Assembly (NCBI RefSeq): GCF_001404985.1
Contig: NZ_JRLF01000015.1
Span: 186,001-250,000 of the forward strand
DNA length: 64,000 bases
Direction of reading: 5' to 3'
Origin: Flavobacterium aquidurense
GTDB lineage: Bacteria; Bacteroidota; Bacteroidia; Flavobacteriales; Flavobacteriaceae
This document shows, one piece after another, positions 27,560 through 35,676 of this stretch; position 1 is the first letter of the stretch; each line of letters starts with the position of its first letter. The translations under genes and the position numbers were made by a program. The notes under the pieces were generated by a model that was not told the DNA's origin, ran no database searches, and saw only the letters and a list, made by a program, of their open reading frames with translations.

Positions 27560-27991
27560 TTAATTCTTTACTCGGGTCCAATATTGTGTTCTTCCCATAA
27601 TAGAAATTCCTACATAACCACGAAGCTTTAGTTTATCAGCAGAATCCAGGGTGATATAACATTTGTATTTTTTTCCGTTTGTAGGATCTAAAATAGTCCC
27701 TCCACTATATTCATCACCATCTTTTTTAAGTCCGTTGATAATTACCAAACCTAAAATGGGCTTATTTTTGTCAGCACCATCACATTTTACGCATAAATCT
27801 TTTTTATGATCGGCACGAAGTATTTCTACAACTTTACCATATATTTTTCCGGATTTTTCATAAATTTCTACAACTGATTTTGCTTCTCCCGTTTCATCGT
27901 CAATCGTTTTCCACTTTCCAATAACGCTTTGAGCTTGTATTGTGCTTAATGCAAAGAAAAAAACACCAATAGTTAACATCCAATTTTTCAT
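27560..27991 (-). CDS. DUF2147 secreted protein
   Basis: A 143-residue protein with a signal peptide (MKNWMLTIGVFFFALSTIQAQ) and one DUF2147 beta-barrel-like domain: IGKWKTIDDETGEAKSVVEI, then LVIINGLKKDGDEYSGGTI, DPTNGKKYKC and a final GRTQYWTRV. The two Cys in LCVKCDG may form a disulphide. Family function is unknown to me; members are periplasmic. It lies 1 bp behind the YihY gene and 15 bp before the lactamase gene. Confidence 0.9.
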   Translation of the reverse strand: MKNWMLTIGVFFFALSTIQAQSVIGKWKTIDDETGEAKSVVEIYEKSGKIYGKVVEILRADHKKDLCVKCDGADKNKPILGLVIINGLKKDGDEYSGGTILDPTNGKKYKCYITLDSADKLKLRGYVGISIMGRTQYWTRVKN

Positions 27992-27992
27992 A

Positions 27993-28916
27993 TTATTTAT
28001 CTTTTTTTTGTTTTAATTTTCTGATAGAAGCATTCAATTCGAACCCCAAAAGCAGAATCATACAGTTTATCCAAATATAAAACATTAGAATTAATAATGT
28101 ACCAATTGAACCATAAAGTTCGTTGTATTTTGAGAATTTTATAACCCAAATCCCAAAAAAGAACGAAGAAATAACAATTAATATGGTTGTAAAAACAGAT
28201 CCAATGCTAATAAAAGGCACTTTATTATACTGTTTTGTACCATAACGCAATAATATTGAAGATGTTATCAAAATCATTAAGATCACAAACAAATATCGTC
28301 CCAAAATAATCAACGGAATACGATCACTCAGAACATCCTGAATAATTGTTTTTTGAATAAATACCTCAAAAACAACAATTGTCGCAACCGTTACAAACAA
28401 TATTATTGTCATGACAAGCGAAATCGCCAATGCTACTAAATATTGACTAAAAAAGCCACGTTTATCAAAAACATGTTTAGAGGATTCAAACCCGCTCAAA
28501 ATCCCGTTAATACCATTTGCCATCAAAAATATAGAAAGCAAAAAACCTGACGATAGTAATCCTGAGTGACTATTATTTAAGATATCACTAATAATTTTAC
28601 TAATTGCGTCATAGGTATTTGGAGGCACACTTTGCTGCACAAACTGCAGAAAATCAGCCTGAAAATTATCTATTGGAATAAACGGAATTAAGTTTAAAAT
28701 AAACAGTGCAAAAGGAAACAAGGCCATAAAAAAACTAAACGAAACAGCACTCGCATGATACGAAAATGCACCTTCGAGAATACCCATTGTATACATCTCA
28801 AGCAAATCATATAAAGAGAACCCTTCCAGCCAAGGCAGTTTTATTCTCTTTAAAAGCCGGGCAAGAGTACGTATCACAGGAAGCTTTTCGATCCGATCTT
28901 CTATCTCTTGAGACAT
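27993..28916 (-). CDS. YihY/BrkB-family inner-membrane protein
   Basis: A 307-residue YihY (UPF0761) protein with about six membrane spans, the family motif FSYHASAVSFSFFMALFPF at the first span and WINCMILLLGFELNA at the last. Members were once misnamed RNase BN; a transport or envelope role is suspected but not proven. It is the first gene of the run with DUF2147 and lactamase, and 90 bp separate it from nadC upstream. Confidence 0.9.
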   Translation of the reverse strand: MSQEIEDRIEKLPVIRTLARLLKRIKLPWLEGFSLYDLLEMYTMGILEGAFSYHASAVSFSFFMALFPFALFILNLIPFIPIDNFQADFLQFVQQSVPPNTYDAISKIISDILNNSHSGLLSSGFLLSIFLMANGINGILSGFESSKHVFDKRGFFSQYLVALAISLVMTIILFVTVATIVVFEVFIQKTIIQDVLSDRIPLIILGRYLFVILMILITSSILLRYGTKQYNKVPFISIGSVFTTILIVISSFFFGIWVIKFSKYNELYGSIGTLLILMFYIWINCMILLLGFELNASIRKLKQKKDK

Positions 28917-29006
28917 ATTTTTTTTAGATTTTTAGATTACTGGTTGTTGGGTCTTTCGATTGTTAGATTAGTTATTAAAAGTTAAAATCAACAATTAATA
29001 ATTAAA

Positions 29007-29864
29007 TTAAAAGGCTTTTAAACTCAAATCCATGTTATAAACGGAATGTGTCAAAGCACCTGACGAAATATAATTTACACCACATAAACCATATTCACGA
29101 ATCGTTTTTTCGTTGATATTTCCGGAAGATTCCGTTTGGCATTTAGTACCAATTAACTGAACTGCGGTTTTGGTATCTTCATAATTAAAGTTATCGATCA
29201 AAATTCTGTGTACACCGTCACTTAAAAGGATTTCACGAATTTCATCCAGGTTTCTGGCTTCAACTATAATTTTCAAGTCTAAATTATTCGCTTTTAGATA
29301 TTCTTTGGTTTTCTTTATTGCCAAAGTTATTCCGCCGGCAAAATCGATATGATTGTCTTTGAGCATTACCATATCATACAAAGCAAAACGGTGGTTCTCT
29401 CCTCCTCCAATTTTCACTGCCCATTTTTCTGCAGCCCTGAAATTTGGAGTTGTTTTACGTGTATCTAATATTTTTGCGCCGGTTCCTTCTAATAACTGTA
29501 CATACTGATCTGTTTTTGTAGCAATAGCAGACATACGTTGCATGGTATTCAAAACGACTCTCTCTGATTTTAAAATAGACTGAGAACTTCCTGAAACCTC
29601 AAAAACAACATCGCCATATTCTACATGCGTTCCGTCTTCTATATAAGTCTTGATTTTTAATTTAGGATCTACAAACTCAAAAATCATTTTTGCAAGAGCA
29701 ACACCCGCAATAATTCCCTGGTCTTTTACCAATAATTTGGCTTGACCGTGAGCCGTTTCAGGAATACACGCTAATGAACTATAATCGCCTGTGCCTACAT
29801 CTTCTCGAATTGCATTGCTGATCAATAGTTGTAATTCGGTTTGAAATTGTACTTCGCTAATCAT
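29007..29864 (-). CDS. nadC: Nicotinate-nucleotide pyrophosphorylase (carboxylating)
   Basis: A 285-residue quinolinate phosphoribosyltransferase that converts quinolinate and PRPP to nicotinate mononucleotide in NAD synthesis. Visible motifs are NTMQRMSAIATKT, LDTRKTTPNFRAAEKWAV (substrate-binding Arg/Lys), GGGENHRFALYDMVMLKDNH and the C-terminal ESSGNINEKTIREYG with YISSGALTHS. Length is normal. No other nad gene is adjacent. Confidence 0.97.
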   Translation of the reverse strand: MISEVQFQTELQLLISNAIREDVGTGDYSSLACIPETAHGQAKLLVKDQGIIAGVALAKMIFEFVDPKLKIKTYIEDGTHVEYGDVVFEVSGSSQSILKSERVVLNTMQRMSAIATKTDQYVQLLEGTGAKILDTRKTTPNFRAAEKWAVKIGGGENHRFALYDMVMLKDNHIDFAGGITLAIKKTKEYLKANNLDLKIIVEARNLDEIREILLSDGVHRILIDNFNYEDTKTAVQLIGTKCQTESSGNINEKTIREYGLCGVNYISSGALTHSVYNMDLSLKAF

Positions 29865-29970
29865 TTTTATTACATTTTATAAGATGCTAAAGTAGGATAT
29901 ATTTTGTGGATTTGAAAGTTCAGGCAATATGAAAAAAAATTAACACCGTAAATTTTTCTTTTTTTCACCC

Positions 29971-30023
29971 TTAAGATATTAAGAGAAATTAAGCCTAATT
30001 CTTAATGAAACTTAATATCTTAA
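29971..30023. repeat. Intergenic inverted repeat between nadC and the AlkC-like gene
   Basis: A 13-bp perfect inverted repeat (TTAAGATATTAAG at 29971-29983; CTTAATATCTTAA at 30011-30023) with similar shorter AATTAAG/CTTAAT words between. It sits between divergent genes, so it is not a terminator of either; similar TTAAGATATTAAG text is common between flavobacterial genes as far as I know. Confidence 0.6.
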
Positions 30024-30045
30024 TAGTTAAAATCTTTTTATTTTT

Positions 30046-30080
30046 TTGTTAGCCACCATCAAGAACATTAAATATCTTTG
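30046..30080 (+). promoter_or_regulatory. Putative promoter of the AlkC-like gene
   Basis: TTG at 30046-30048, a spacer of 24 bases and TATCTTTG at 30073-30080. The -7 box is a full TAnnTTTG match 19 bp before the ATG; the spacer is slightly long. Confidence 0.55.
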
Positions 30081-30099
30081 AGGTTCATTCAAACAAATT

Positions 30100-31200
30100 A
30101 TGGGATTAATTAAAGATATTTACTCCGTTACTTTTTACGAAAAATTCAGTCAGGCTGTAGCCGATGTGCATCCAACTTTCGATAAACAGAAATTTATTGA
30201 AACCATTTATGAAGGTGATTTTGCCCAAAAAGAATGGAAGGACCGCATGAAACATACCACAGTTGTATTTCATCAATTTATGCCTGAAAATTTTACTGAA
30301 GCTGTTTCTTTAATTGATAAAATCATTGAAAACCTTAAGAAAAATAACTTTACAGAAGGAAATCTGGCCTTTATATTTTTTGCTGATTATATCGAAATGT
30401 ATGGTTTGGATGATTTTAAAACTTCGGCAAAAGCCTTTGTTTCTATTACAAAATTTATCAGTTGCGAGTTTGCCGTTCGCCCTTTTATTTTAAAATACAA
30501 ACAAGAAATGATCGACGAAATGATCAAATGGTCGTTGCATGAAAACCATCATGTTCGCCGATTGTCAAGCGAAGGAAGTCGTCCCAGATTACCTTGGGCA
30601 ATGGCAATTCCGTATTTAAAGAAAGATCCAACTTCTATACTTCCCATTTTAGAAAATCTAAAAAACGATCCTTCAGAATATGTTCGCAGAAGCGTTGCCA
30701 ATAACCTAAATGATATTGCCAAGGATAATCCTCAAATTGTACTTGAAATAGCTTCAAAATGGAAAGGTTTCAGCAAAGAAACCGATGCGATTATCAAACA
30801 TGGCTGCCGAACTTTATTAAAACAAGGACATCCGGAAGTTCTAAGTCATTATGGTTTAGAAAGCACCAATATTGAACTTTCTGGTTTTGAAATTAAAACA
30901 CCTGTAGTCAAAATTGGAGATTATCTACAGTTTCAATTTCACTTAAATAATAAAAACGAAGAAACTAAAACGATTCGTTTAGAATATGCTGTTCATTATA
31001 AAAAGGCAAAAGGACATCTGGCTAAAAAAGTCTTTAAAATCAGTGAGAAAAACTATCTGCCAAATCAATTAATTAAAGTTGATCGAAATCAGTCTTTCAA
31101 AATCATTACGACGCGTGTTTTTCATACCGGAATACATCAATTGTCGATTATAATTAACGGAAATGAAAGTGAAGCGCTGGAATTTGAACTTGTTGATTAA
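30100..31200 (+). CDS. AlkC-like DNA alkylation repair glycosylase with C-terminal Ig-like domain
   Basis: A 366-residue protein. Residues 1 to about 255 are HEAT-like helical repeats of the AlkC/AlkD superfamily, including SSEGSRPRLPWA, which fits AlkC, and SEYVRRSVANNLNDIA. Residues about 265-366 form a beta-rich domain (FEIKTPVVKIGDYLQFQFHLNN ... FHTGIHQLSIIINGN). AlkC proteins are known to join such a helical domain to an Ig-like domain that touches DNA. AlkC removes 3-methyladenine and 3-methylcytosine without flipping the base. The gene stands alone with its own -7 box. Confidence 0.88.
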   Translation: MGLIKDIYSVTFYEKFSQAVADVHPTFDKQKFIETIYEGDFAQKEWKDRMKHTTVVFHQFMPENFTEAVSLIDKIIENLKKNNFTEGNLAFIFFADYIEMYGLDDFKTSAKAFVSITKFISCEFAVRPFILKYKQEMIDEMIKWSLHENHHVRRLSSEGSRPRLPWAMAIPYLKKDPTSILPILENLKNDPSEYVRRSVANNLNDIAKDNPQIVLEIASKWKGFSKETDAIIKHGCRTLLKQGHPEVLSHYGLESTNIELSGFEIKTPVVKIGDYLQFQFHLNNKNEETKTIRLEYAVHYKKAKGHLAKKVFKISEKNYLPNQLIKVDRNQSFKIITTRVFHTGIHQLSIIINGNESEALEFELVD

Positions 31201-31212
31201 AATTCTCACAGT

Positions 31213-31316
31213 TTTGTCATTTCGAGGAACGAGAAATCTCCGCAAGTAACTCCGCAACGAAAATCCAATCTTTGTCGAGCTTCTAACGGAGATTTCTCGT
31301 TCCTCGAAATGACAAA
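31213..31316. repeat. Palindromic intergenic repeat, copy 1 (perfect 30-bp arms)
   Basis: Thirty-bp arms at 31213-31242 and 31287-31316 (TTTGTCATTTCGAGGAACGA... and its exact reverse complement) flank a 44-bp centre containing AATCTTTGTCGAGC. Total length is 104 bp. Related copies are at 33302-33407 and 36849-36952. The element lies 13 bp past the AlkC-like gene and could fold into a strong RNA hairpin and end its transcript. Confidence 0.9.
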
Positions 31317-31345
31317 CTACACAACAATATTCTTATAAAAATGAT

Positions 31346-31440
31346 TGTCCTGGCCCCGATAGAAGTGGAAATCCTTTTGTGGCGGCCCCGAGGCTTCGGG
31401 AGTTACAAAAGATTGAAACGGATAGCGGGATTAGCTCCTG
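31346..31440. repeat. GC-rich imperfect-palindrome repeat, copy A
   Basis: The element runs from TCCTGGCCCCGATAGAAGTGG to GCGGGATTAGCTCCT. Its left end (CCCCGATAGAAGTGGAAATC) and the reverse complement of its right end (TCCCGCTATCCGTTTCAATC) match imperfectly over about 30 bp, both continuing in CTTTTGT. It is clearly richer in GC than its surroundings. A diverged and longer copy is at 50652-50800. Confidence 0.8.
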
Positions 31441-31620
31441 AAAAAAAATGATTTTATCATAGAAATGACAAACAAAACTGCATGAAATAAAATGAATTTG
31501 AATTATTCCACATTTTCCTTACTTTTATAAATAATACAAAAACAACTTTTCTTAACCTAAATTAAGTTACAGATTTCTATCACAACTGTAATTTTGTTTT
31601 CAAATCAAATCAAAATAACC

Positions 31621-32502
31621 ATGTCAAATATCAGTTTAATTATTGAAGAACGTGCTGCCAATATTGGCAATTTTATGGTAGGGAGATTATTGCCTTTCCG
31701 CGAAAAAAGAGCTGTTGGCCCTTTTGTGTTTATCGATCATATGGGACCGGCACATTTAAGTGATCACGAGAATATGGATGTTCCGCCACATCCACATATC
31801 GGACTTTCGACTTTGACTTTTTTGTTTGAAGGAAGCATTATGCACCGTGATAGTTTAGGAACTGAATTAGAAATAAAACCAGGCGCCGTAAACTGGATGA
31901 CTGCAGGAAAAGGAATTGTACATTCTGAAAGAACTCCTGAGTACTTAAGACATTCTGACAAAATGCTTCATGGTTTGCAAATTTGGGTAGCATTACCAAA
32001 AGAATTAGAGCAAATGGATCCCAATTTTACTCATGTAGAAGCAGATGATATCCCGGCTTGGGAAGTGGACGGCGTTTCATATAAATTAATTGCCGGAGAA
32101 GCTTTTGGAAAAAAATCGCCGGTTCCGGTTTATAGTCCGTTATATTTTATTGAAATAAAAAGTACAGCCGCTAAAAAAATAAATATCGGAAATCATTTAT
32201 TCGGCGAAAGCGGTTTGTATATTCTTGAAGGAAGCATCAAAAGCGGCGAACACGTTTATGATCCTAAACAAATTTTAATTACAAATGACAGTACACTTTG
32301 TGAGTTTGAATTAGCAGAGAATTCTACCGTTTATATTTTTGGAGGGACTCCGTTTCCTGAAGAACATTTTATCTTTTGGAATTTTGTTTCCTCAGATAAA
32401 AACCTAATCGAGAAAGCCAAAAAAGACTGGACAGAACAAACTTTCCCAAAAGTTCCGGGCGAAACTGAATTTGTGCCTTTACCTGAACCTAGAATTAAAT
32501 AA
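31621..32502 (+). CDS. Pirin family protein
   Basis: The ATG at 31621 (MSNISLIIEERAANIG) is preferred over an in-frame TTG nine codons earlier because it matches the family N-terminus; the product is 293 residues. The N-terminal cupin has the metal-binding set PPHPHIGLSTLTF, with His further on in GKGIVHSERTP. The pirin C-terminal cupin follows (SPVPVYSPLYFIEI). Some pirins are quercetin dioxygenases, others regulators. It is first in a three-gene run with OsmC and GNAT genes (gaps 3 and 6 bp), which hints at a stress-related role. Confidence 0.93.
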   Translation: MSNISLIIEERAANIGNFMVGRLLPFREKRAVGPFVFIDHMGPAHLSDHENMDVPPHPHIGLSTLTFLFEGSIMHRDSLGTELEIKPGAVNWMTAGKGIVHSERTPEYLRHSDKMLHGLQIWVALPKELEQMDPNFTHVEADDIPAWEVDGVSYKLIAGEAFGKKSPVPVYSPLYFIEIKSTAAKKINIGNHLFGESGLYILEGSIKSGEHVYDPKQILITNDSTLCEFELAENSTVYIFGGTPFPEEHFIFWNFVSSDKNLIEKAKKDWTEQTFPKVPGETEFVPLPEPRIK

Positions 32503-32505
32503 TAT

Positions 32506-32901
32506 ATGGATACAATATCAGCACAAATTGATACCCGTTTGTATCGAACGGAAATAAAATCAGCCAGCGAAAATATTTTAATTTCTGACGAACCTCAGGA
32601 ATTGGGCGGTAAAAACTTAGGTTTAAATCCAACAGAACTTTTAGCAGCATCACTAGCTTCCTGCACCGTAATTACTTTACGAATGTATATCAATCGCAAG
32701 GAATGGAATGTTTCTGAAATAAATGTCAAAATCGACTTTGACAGGGATTCAGACCGAAATGTTTCTCTATTTACAAGAAAAATCGAAGTAATTGGTGAAG
32801 TCGACGAAACGCAAAGACAACGATTAGAAACCATTGCAAACAGTTGCCCAATTCATAAAGTACTAACACATTCAATCGAAATTAAAACCACATTAATATA
32901 A
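32506..32901 (+). CDS. OsmC family peroxiredoxin-like protein
   Basis: A 131-residue OsmC/Ohr-fold protein with both conserved Cys, in LAASLASCTVITLRMY and ANSCPIHKVL. These thiols reduce organic peroxides in characterised members. Size is that of the short YhfA/OsmC group. It starts 3 bp behind the pirin gene and ends 6 bp before the GNAT gene. Confidence 0.92.
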   Translation: MDTISAQIDTRLYRTEIKSASENILISDEPQELGGKNLGLNPTELLAASLASCTVITLRMYINRKEWNVSEINVKIDFDRDSDRNVSLFTRKIEVIGEVDETQRQRLETIANSCPIHKVLTHSIEIKTTLI

Positions 32902-32907
32902 CTTATA

Positions 32908-33192
32908 ATGGAAATTCAACAAACAAACGATACAAGAAGAGGCTATTTTGAAGCTATAGAAGACGGAAAAGAAGCTGGAAAAATGACTTATACTTGGGCC
33001 GGAGATTCAAAATTCATCATTGATCACACTGAAGTAAGTCCGGATTTTAATGGAAAAGGTGTTGGTAAAAAACTGGTGTTGGCAGCCGTAGAATACGCCA
33101 GAACTAACAATGTAAAAATTATTCCGCTTTGTCCTTTTGCCAAAAGTGTTTTTGATAAGGTAGAAGAAATTCGTGATGTATTGTTTACTTAA
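32908..33192 (+). CDS. Small GNAT N-acetyltransferase (YjdJ-like)
   Basis: A 94-residue compact GNAT domain. DHTEVSPDFNGKGVGKKLV carries the acetyl-CoA pyrophosphate-binding loop (GKGVGKK), and IIPLCPFAKSVFDK is the conserved end of this short family. Substrate is unknown. Third gene of the pirin-OsmC-GNAT operon, followed by an intrinsic terminator at 33268-33293. Confidence 0.92.
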   Translation: MEIQQTNDTRRGYFEAIEDGKEAGKMTYTWAGDSKFIIDHTEVSPDFNGKGVGKKLVLAAVEYARTNNVKIIPLCPFAKSVFDKVEEIRDVLFT

Positions 33193-33267
33193 GGTTCTTT
33201 TAAAGGTTCAAAGTTACAAAGCAACAAAGGTTCAGAGGTTCAACGGTTTGAACCTATATTAACGTAG

Positions 33268-33293
33268 AGACGCACAGCAGTGCGTCTTTTTTT
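33268..33293 (+). terminator. Intrinsic terminator of the pirin operon
   Basis: Eight-bp arms AGACGCAC / GTGCGTCT with loop AGCA, followed by a T7 run. It lies 76 bp past the GNAT stop codon. Confidence 0.92.
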
Positions 33294-33301
33294 GTGCGTA
33301 A

Positions 33302-33407
33302 TTTGTCATTCTGAGGAACGAAGAATCTCCGTAAGCAACTCGACAAAGATTGACGACTTATTTTGCGGAATTTCTTGTGTGATTTCTCTCTTCGGTCGAA
33401 ATGACAA
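33302..33407. repeat. Palindromic intergenic repeat, copy 2 (mixed arms)
   Basis: The left arm (TTGTCATTCTGAGGAACGAAG) matches copies 1 and 3. The right arm, read as reverse complement, is TTGTCATTTCGACCGAAGAG, a different variant of the same family. The copy therefore looks composite. It follows the pirin-operon terminator in the 504-bp gap before the adenosine deaminase gene. Confidence 0.8.
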
Positions 33408-33696
33408 GATTGTCGAAATTACTTGCGTTGAATGGATTAAAATCCATCCCTACAATATAGTTTGTTCCTCCGGAACGTTTATATAGATGCACCAACCTTA
33501 GCGAACTTTACTTCAACTTTATTATTAGCAAAAAGACTTTCCGCTCTTTGCGAAAAACCTTAGCGAACTTTGCGGTTAATTCATCTTCTACAAAAAAACT
33601 TTACAGTTAAATAAACAGTTCAAATGATCAATTTAAATCCACATTTTAAAATCTCCGCAGAAACTTGTATATTTGCATGTAATTTAAACTTAGAGT
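33408..33696 (+). other. Intergenic stretch with direct repeats before the adenosine deaminase gene
   Basis: No gene seen. CCTTAGCGAACTTT occurs twice, at 33496-33509 and 33558-33571, part of a CTTTGCGAA-rich text. A TATATTTG -7 box follows at 33668-33675. Confidence 0.5.
33668..33675 (+). promoter_or_regulatory. Putative -7 box (TATATTTG) of the adenosine deaminase gene
   Basis: Full TAnnTTTG match, 21 bp before the ATG at 33697. No TTG at the expected -33 distance. Confidence 0.5.
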
Positions 33697-35112
33697 ATGA
33701 CGAGGATAATTACACTTTTCTGTATTTTCATAGCACAAATCGGCTTTTCTCAAACGGCTGAAAACTATTTAGAAAAAATTAGAAATAACGAAGCTCTCTT
33801 AACAGCTTTTTTTCAACAAATGCCTAAAGGCGGAGATTTACACCATCATTTTTCAGGATCAGTTTATGCAGAACCTCTTTTGGAAAGAGCGATTGCAGAA
33901 GATTTTTATTTGAATTTAGAATCGATGGCCGTCTCTAAAACAAAACCTGCAAAAGGCAATTGGCAAACTTTCTCCACTCTTAAAAACGAAGGAAAACTGG
34001 CTTTTTACGAACAACAAGTCATGCAAACCTGGTCTGTTAAAGATTACAATGGTTCTGTTCCTTCTGATGACCAGTTTTTTGATTCTTTTATGAAATTCGA
34101 ACCTACTATTCAAGGTCATTTTACAGAAGGAATGTTAGAATTAAAAAAACGCGCACTTGCTGAAAATGTGAGTTATATAGAAACACAGTTATCCACGATT
34201 CCTTGTGATATGAATGTTTCTGACTTAACAGATTTCAATACGAAATTACGCCAGGCTGCAACTCAAAAAGATGAAAAAGCCGTTTTAAAACTTTTAGACG
34301 AATTGTATAAATCAATTCAGCAAAAAGATGCTAAAAAATATGCCACAGATTTCAATACTAATTTTATAGCAAAATTGCATAAAGATTTAAAAATTGACGA
34401 TGAGCGTTTTACAATGCGTTACCAGAATTTTGTACTACGTTTTATGGATCCGGTTGATTTATTCAAGAATCTAACAATCGCTTTTATCTCAGCAAACGAC
34501 AGTAAACTCGTTGCCGGCGTAAACATCGTTTCTCCGGAACATGGCGAGAACTCTATGAAAGATTATTGGTTACACATGTTAATGTTTAAATATTGCCACT
34601 CTAAATTTCCAGATGTAAAATATACGCTTCACGCCGGCGAATTAACCTTAGGATTAGTTCAGCCAGAAGATTTAACATGGCATATTAACGATGCAATTTA
34701 TGTCGCAGGAGCAAATAGAATTGGTCACGGTGTAGACATTGCTTACGAAGCAAATTCATATGATTTACTGCGTTATATGGCAAAAAACAATATACCGATT
34801 GAGATCAATTTAACAAGTAACGAATTTATTTTGAAGGTAAAAGAAAACAGACATCCCTTTACACTTTATAAAGAATTCAATGTTCCCATCGTTATCAGTA
34901 CAGATGATGCGGGAATTTTAAGAACGAATATGACAGAGCAATATGTTTTATTGGCTAAAAGATATCCTGATGTTTCGTACGCTACAATAAAACAATATGT
35001 TTACAACAGCATCAATTATAGTTTTATTCAGGACACATCGGTAAAAAAACAATTGGTGAAGGATTTAGATGCAAGATTTAAAACTTTTGAAGATAAATTT
35101 TCAAAGAACTAA
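33697..35112 (+). CDS. Secreted adenosine deaminase-family enzyme
   Basis: A 471-residue protein with signal peptide MTRIITLFCIFIAQIGFSQ. The adenosine/AMP deaminase TIM barrel is recognisable by the zinc ligands H49/H51 in GGDLHHHFSGS, the HAGE motif, RIGHGVDI and the ISTDDAG motif. The export signal and the insert between the first strand and the rest recall the extracellular ADGF/ADA2-type deaminases rather than the cytosolic Add. It probably deaminates adenosine outside the inner membrane, making inosine for uptake. It stands alone with its own -7 box. Confidence 0.9.
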   Translation: MTRIITLFCIFIAQIGFSQTAENYLEKIRNNEALLTAFFQQMPKGGDLHHHFSGSVYAEPLLERAIAEDFYLNLESMAVSKTKPAKGNWQTFSTLKNEGKLAFYEQQVMQTWSVKDYNGSVPSDDQFFDSFMKFEPTIQGHFTEGMLELKKRALAENVSYIETQLSTIPCDMNVSDLTDFNTKLRQAATQKDEKAVLKLLDELYKSIQQKDAKKYATDFNTNFIAKLHKDLKIDDERFTMRYQNFVLRFMDPVDLFKNLTIAFISANDSKLVAGVNIVSPEHGENSMKDYWLHMLMFKYCHSKFPDVKYTLHAGELTLGLVQPEDLTWHINDAIYVAGANRIGHGVDIAYEANSYDLLRYMAKNNIPIEINLTSNEFILKVKENRHPFTLYKEFNVPIVISTDDAGILRTNMTEQYVLLAKRYPDVSYATIKQYVYNSINYSFIQDTSVKKQLVKDLDARFKTFEDKFSKN

Positions 35113-35199
35113 AACTGTTCAATCTGTGTGGAAATTGCACGCAGATCTAAACTGATTTAAGCGGATTGACACAGATTTTTGTTTGTGAATACTTAAAAT

Positions 35200-35273
35200 A
35201 AAATCTGCTCGATCTGCTAAATCTGCGAGAAAAAAATTACCTCACGCAGATCAAGCAGATCAAGCAGATAAAA
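35200..35273. repeat. Inverted repeat of AGCAGAT words
   Basis: The left arm (AAAATCTGCTCGATCTGC..., 35200-35229) and right arm (CTCACGCAGATCAAGCAGAT..., 35241-35273) are imperfect reverse complements over about 30 bp. A weaker relative lies just upstream in 35120-35180 and another pair at 52739-52840. Such CGCAGATTTAGCAGAT text is a repeat family between genes in this window. Confidence 0.75.
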
Positions 35274-35287
35274 ATTCAATAATTTAT

Positions 35288-35590
35288 ATGATTCTAGAAG
35301 CCGTATTTCTTTATATAAAACCAGAGTTAGCACATCAATTTGAAGCTGATTTTGCAAAAGCAAGTCAATACATTTCGTCGATTGATGGTTATTTAGGACA
35401 TCGCTTAGAGAAATGTCTTGAAGTCGAAAACAAATACCTTTTATTAGTTAACTGGAATACGCTTGAAGATCATACTAAAGGTTTCAGGAATTCTGAAGCT
35501 TATCTGGAATGGAAAAAGATTCTTCATCATTATTACGAACCGTTTCCTGTTGTAGAACATTTTGAAACCGTTTTTGAGAATAAAAAATAG
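35288..35590 (+). CDS. Antibiotic biosynthesis monooxygenase (ABM) domain protein
   Basis: A 100-residue single ABM-fold protein (FADFAKASQ-like helix, SIDGYLGHRLEKCLE, YLLLVNWNTLEDHTKGFRNS, FPVVEHFE). ABM proteins are dimeric ferredoxin-like barrels; some are heme-degrading or quinone monooxygenases. No pathway is indicated here despite the family name. It ends 86 bp before rlmH. Confidence 0.88.
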   Translation: MILEAVFLYIKPELAHQFEADFAKASQYISSIDGYLGHRLEKCLEVENKYLLLVNWNTLEDHTKGFRNSEAYLEWKKILHHYYEPFPVVEHFETVFENKK

Positions 35591-35676
35591 TCCACAGATC
35601 ATACGAATAAAACAGATTAACACAAATTTTTTAATTCGTGCTCATTCGTGAAATTCGTGGCAAAAAAAACTAATCA

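Noticed and set aside
33191..33256. GGTTCAAA-rich text as a possible tRNA T-loop
   Set aside because: No cloverleaf, anticodon stem or CCA-type end can be built; it is a dispersed AGGTTCAAAG-type repeat.
33280..33486. 68-codon plus-strand frame after the pirin operon
   Set aside because: It runs through the operon terminator and palindromic repeat copy 2, so it is repeat sequence read by chance.
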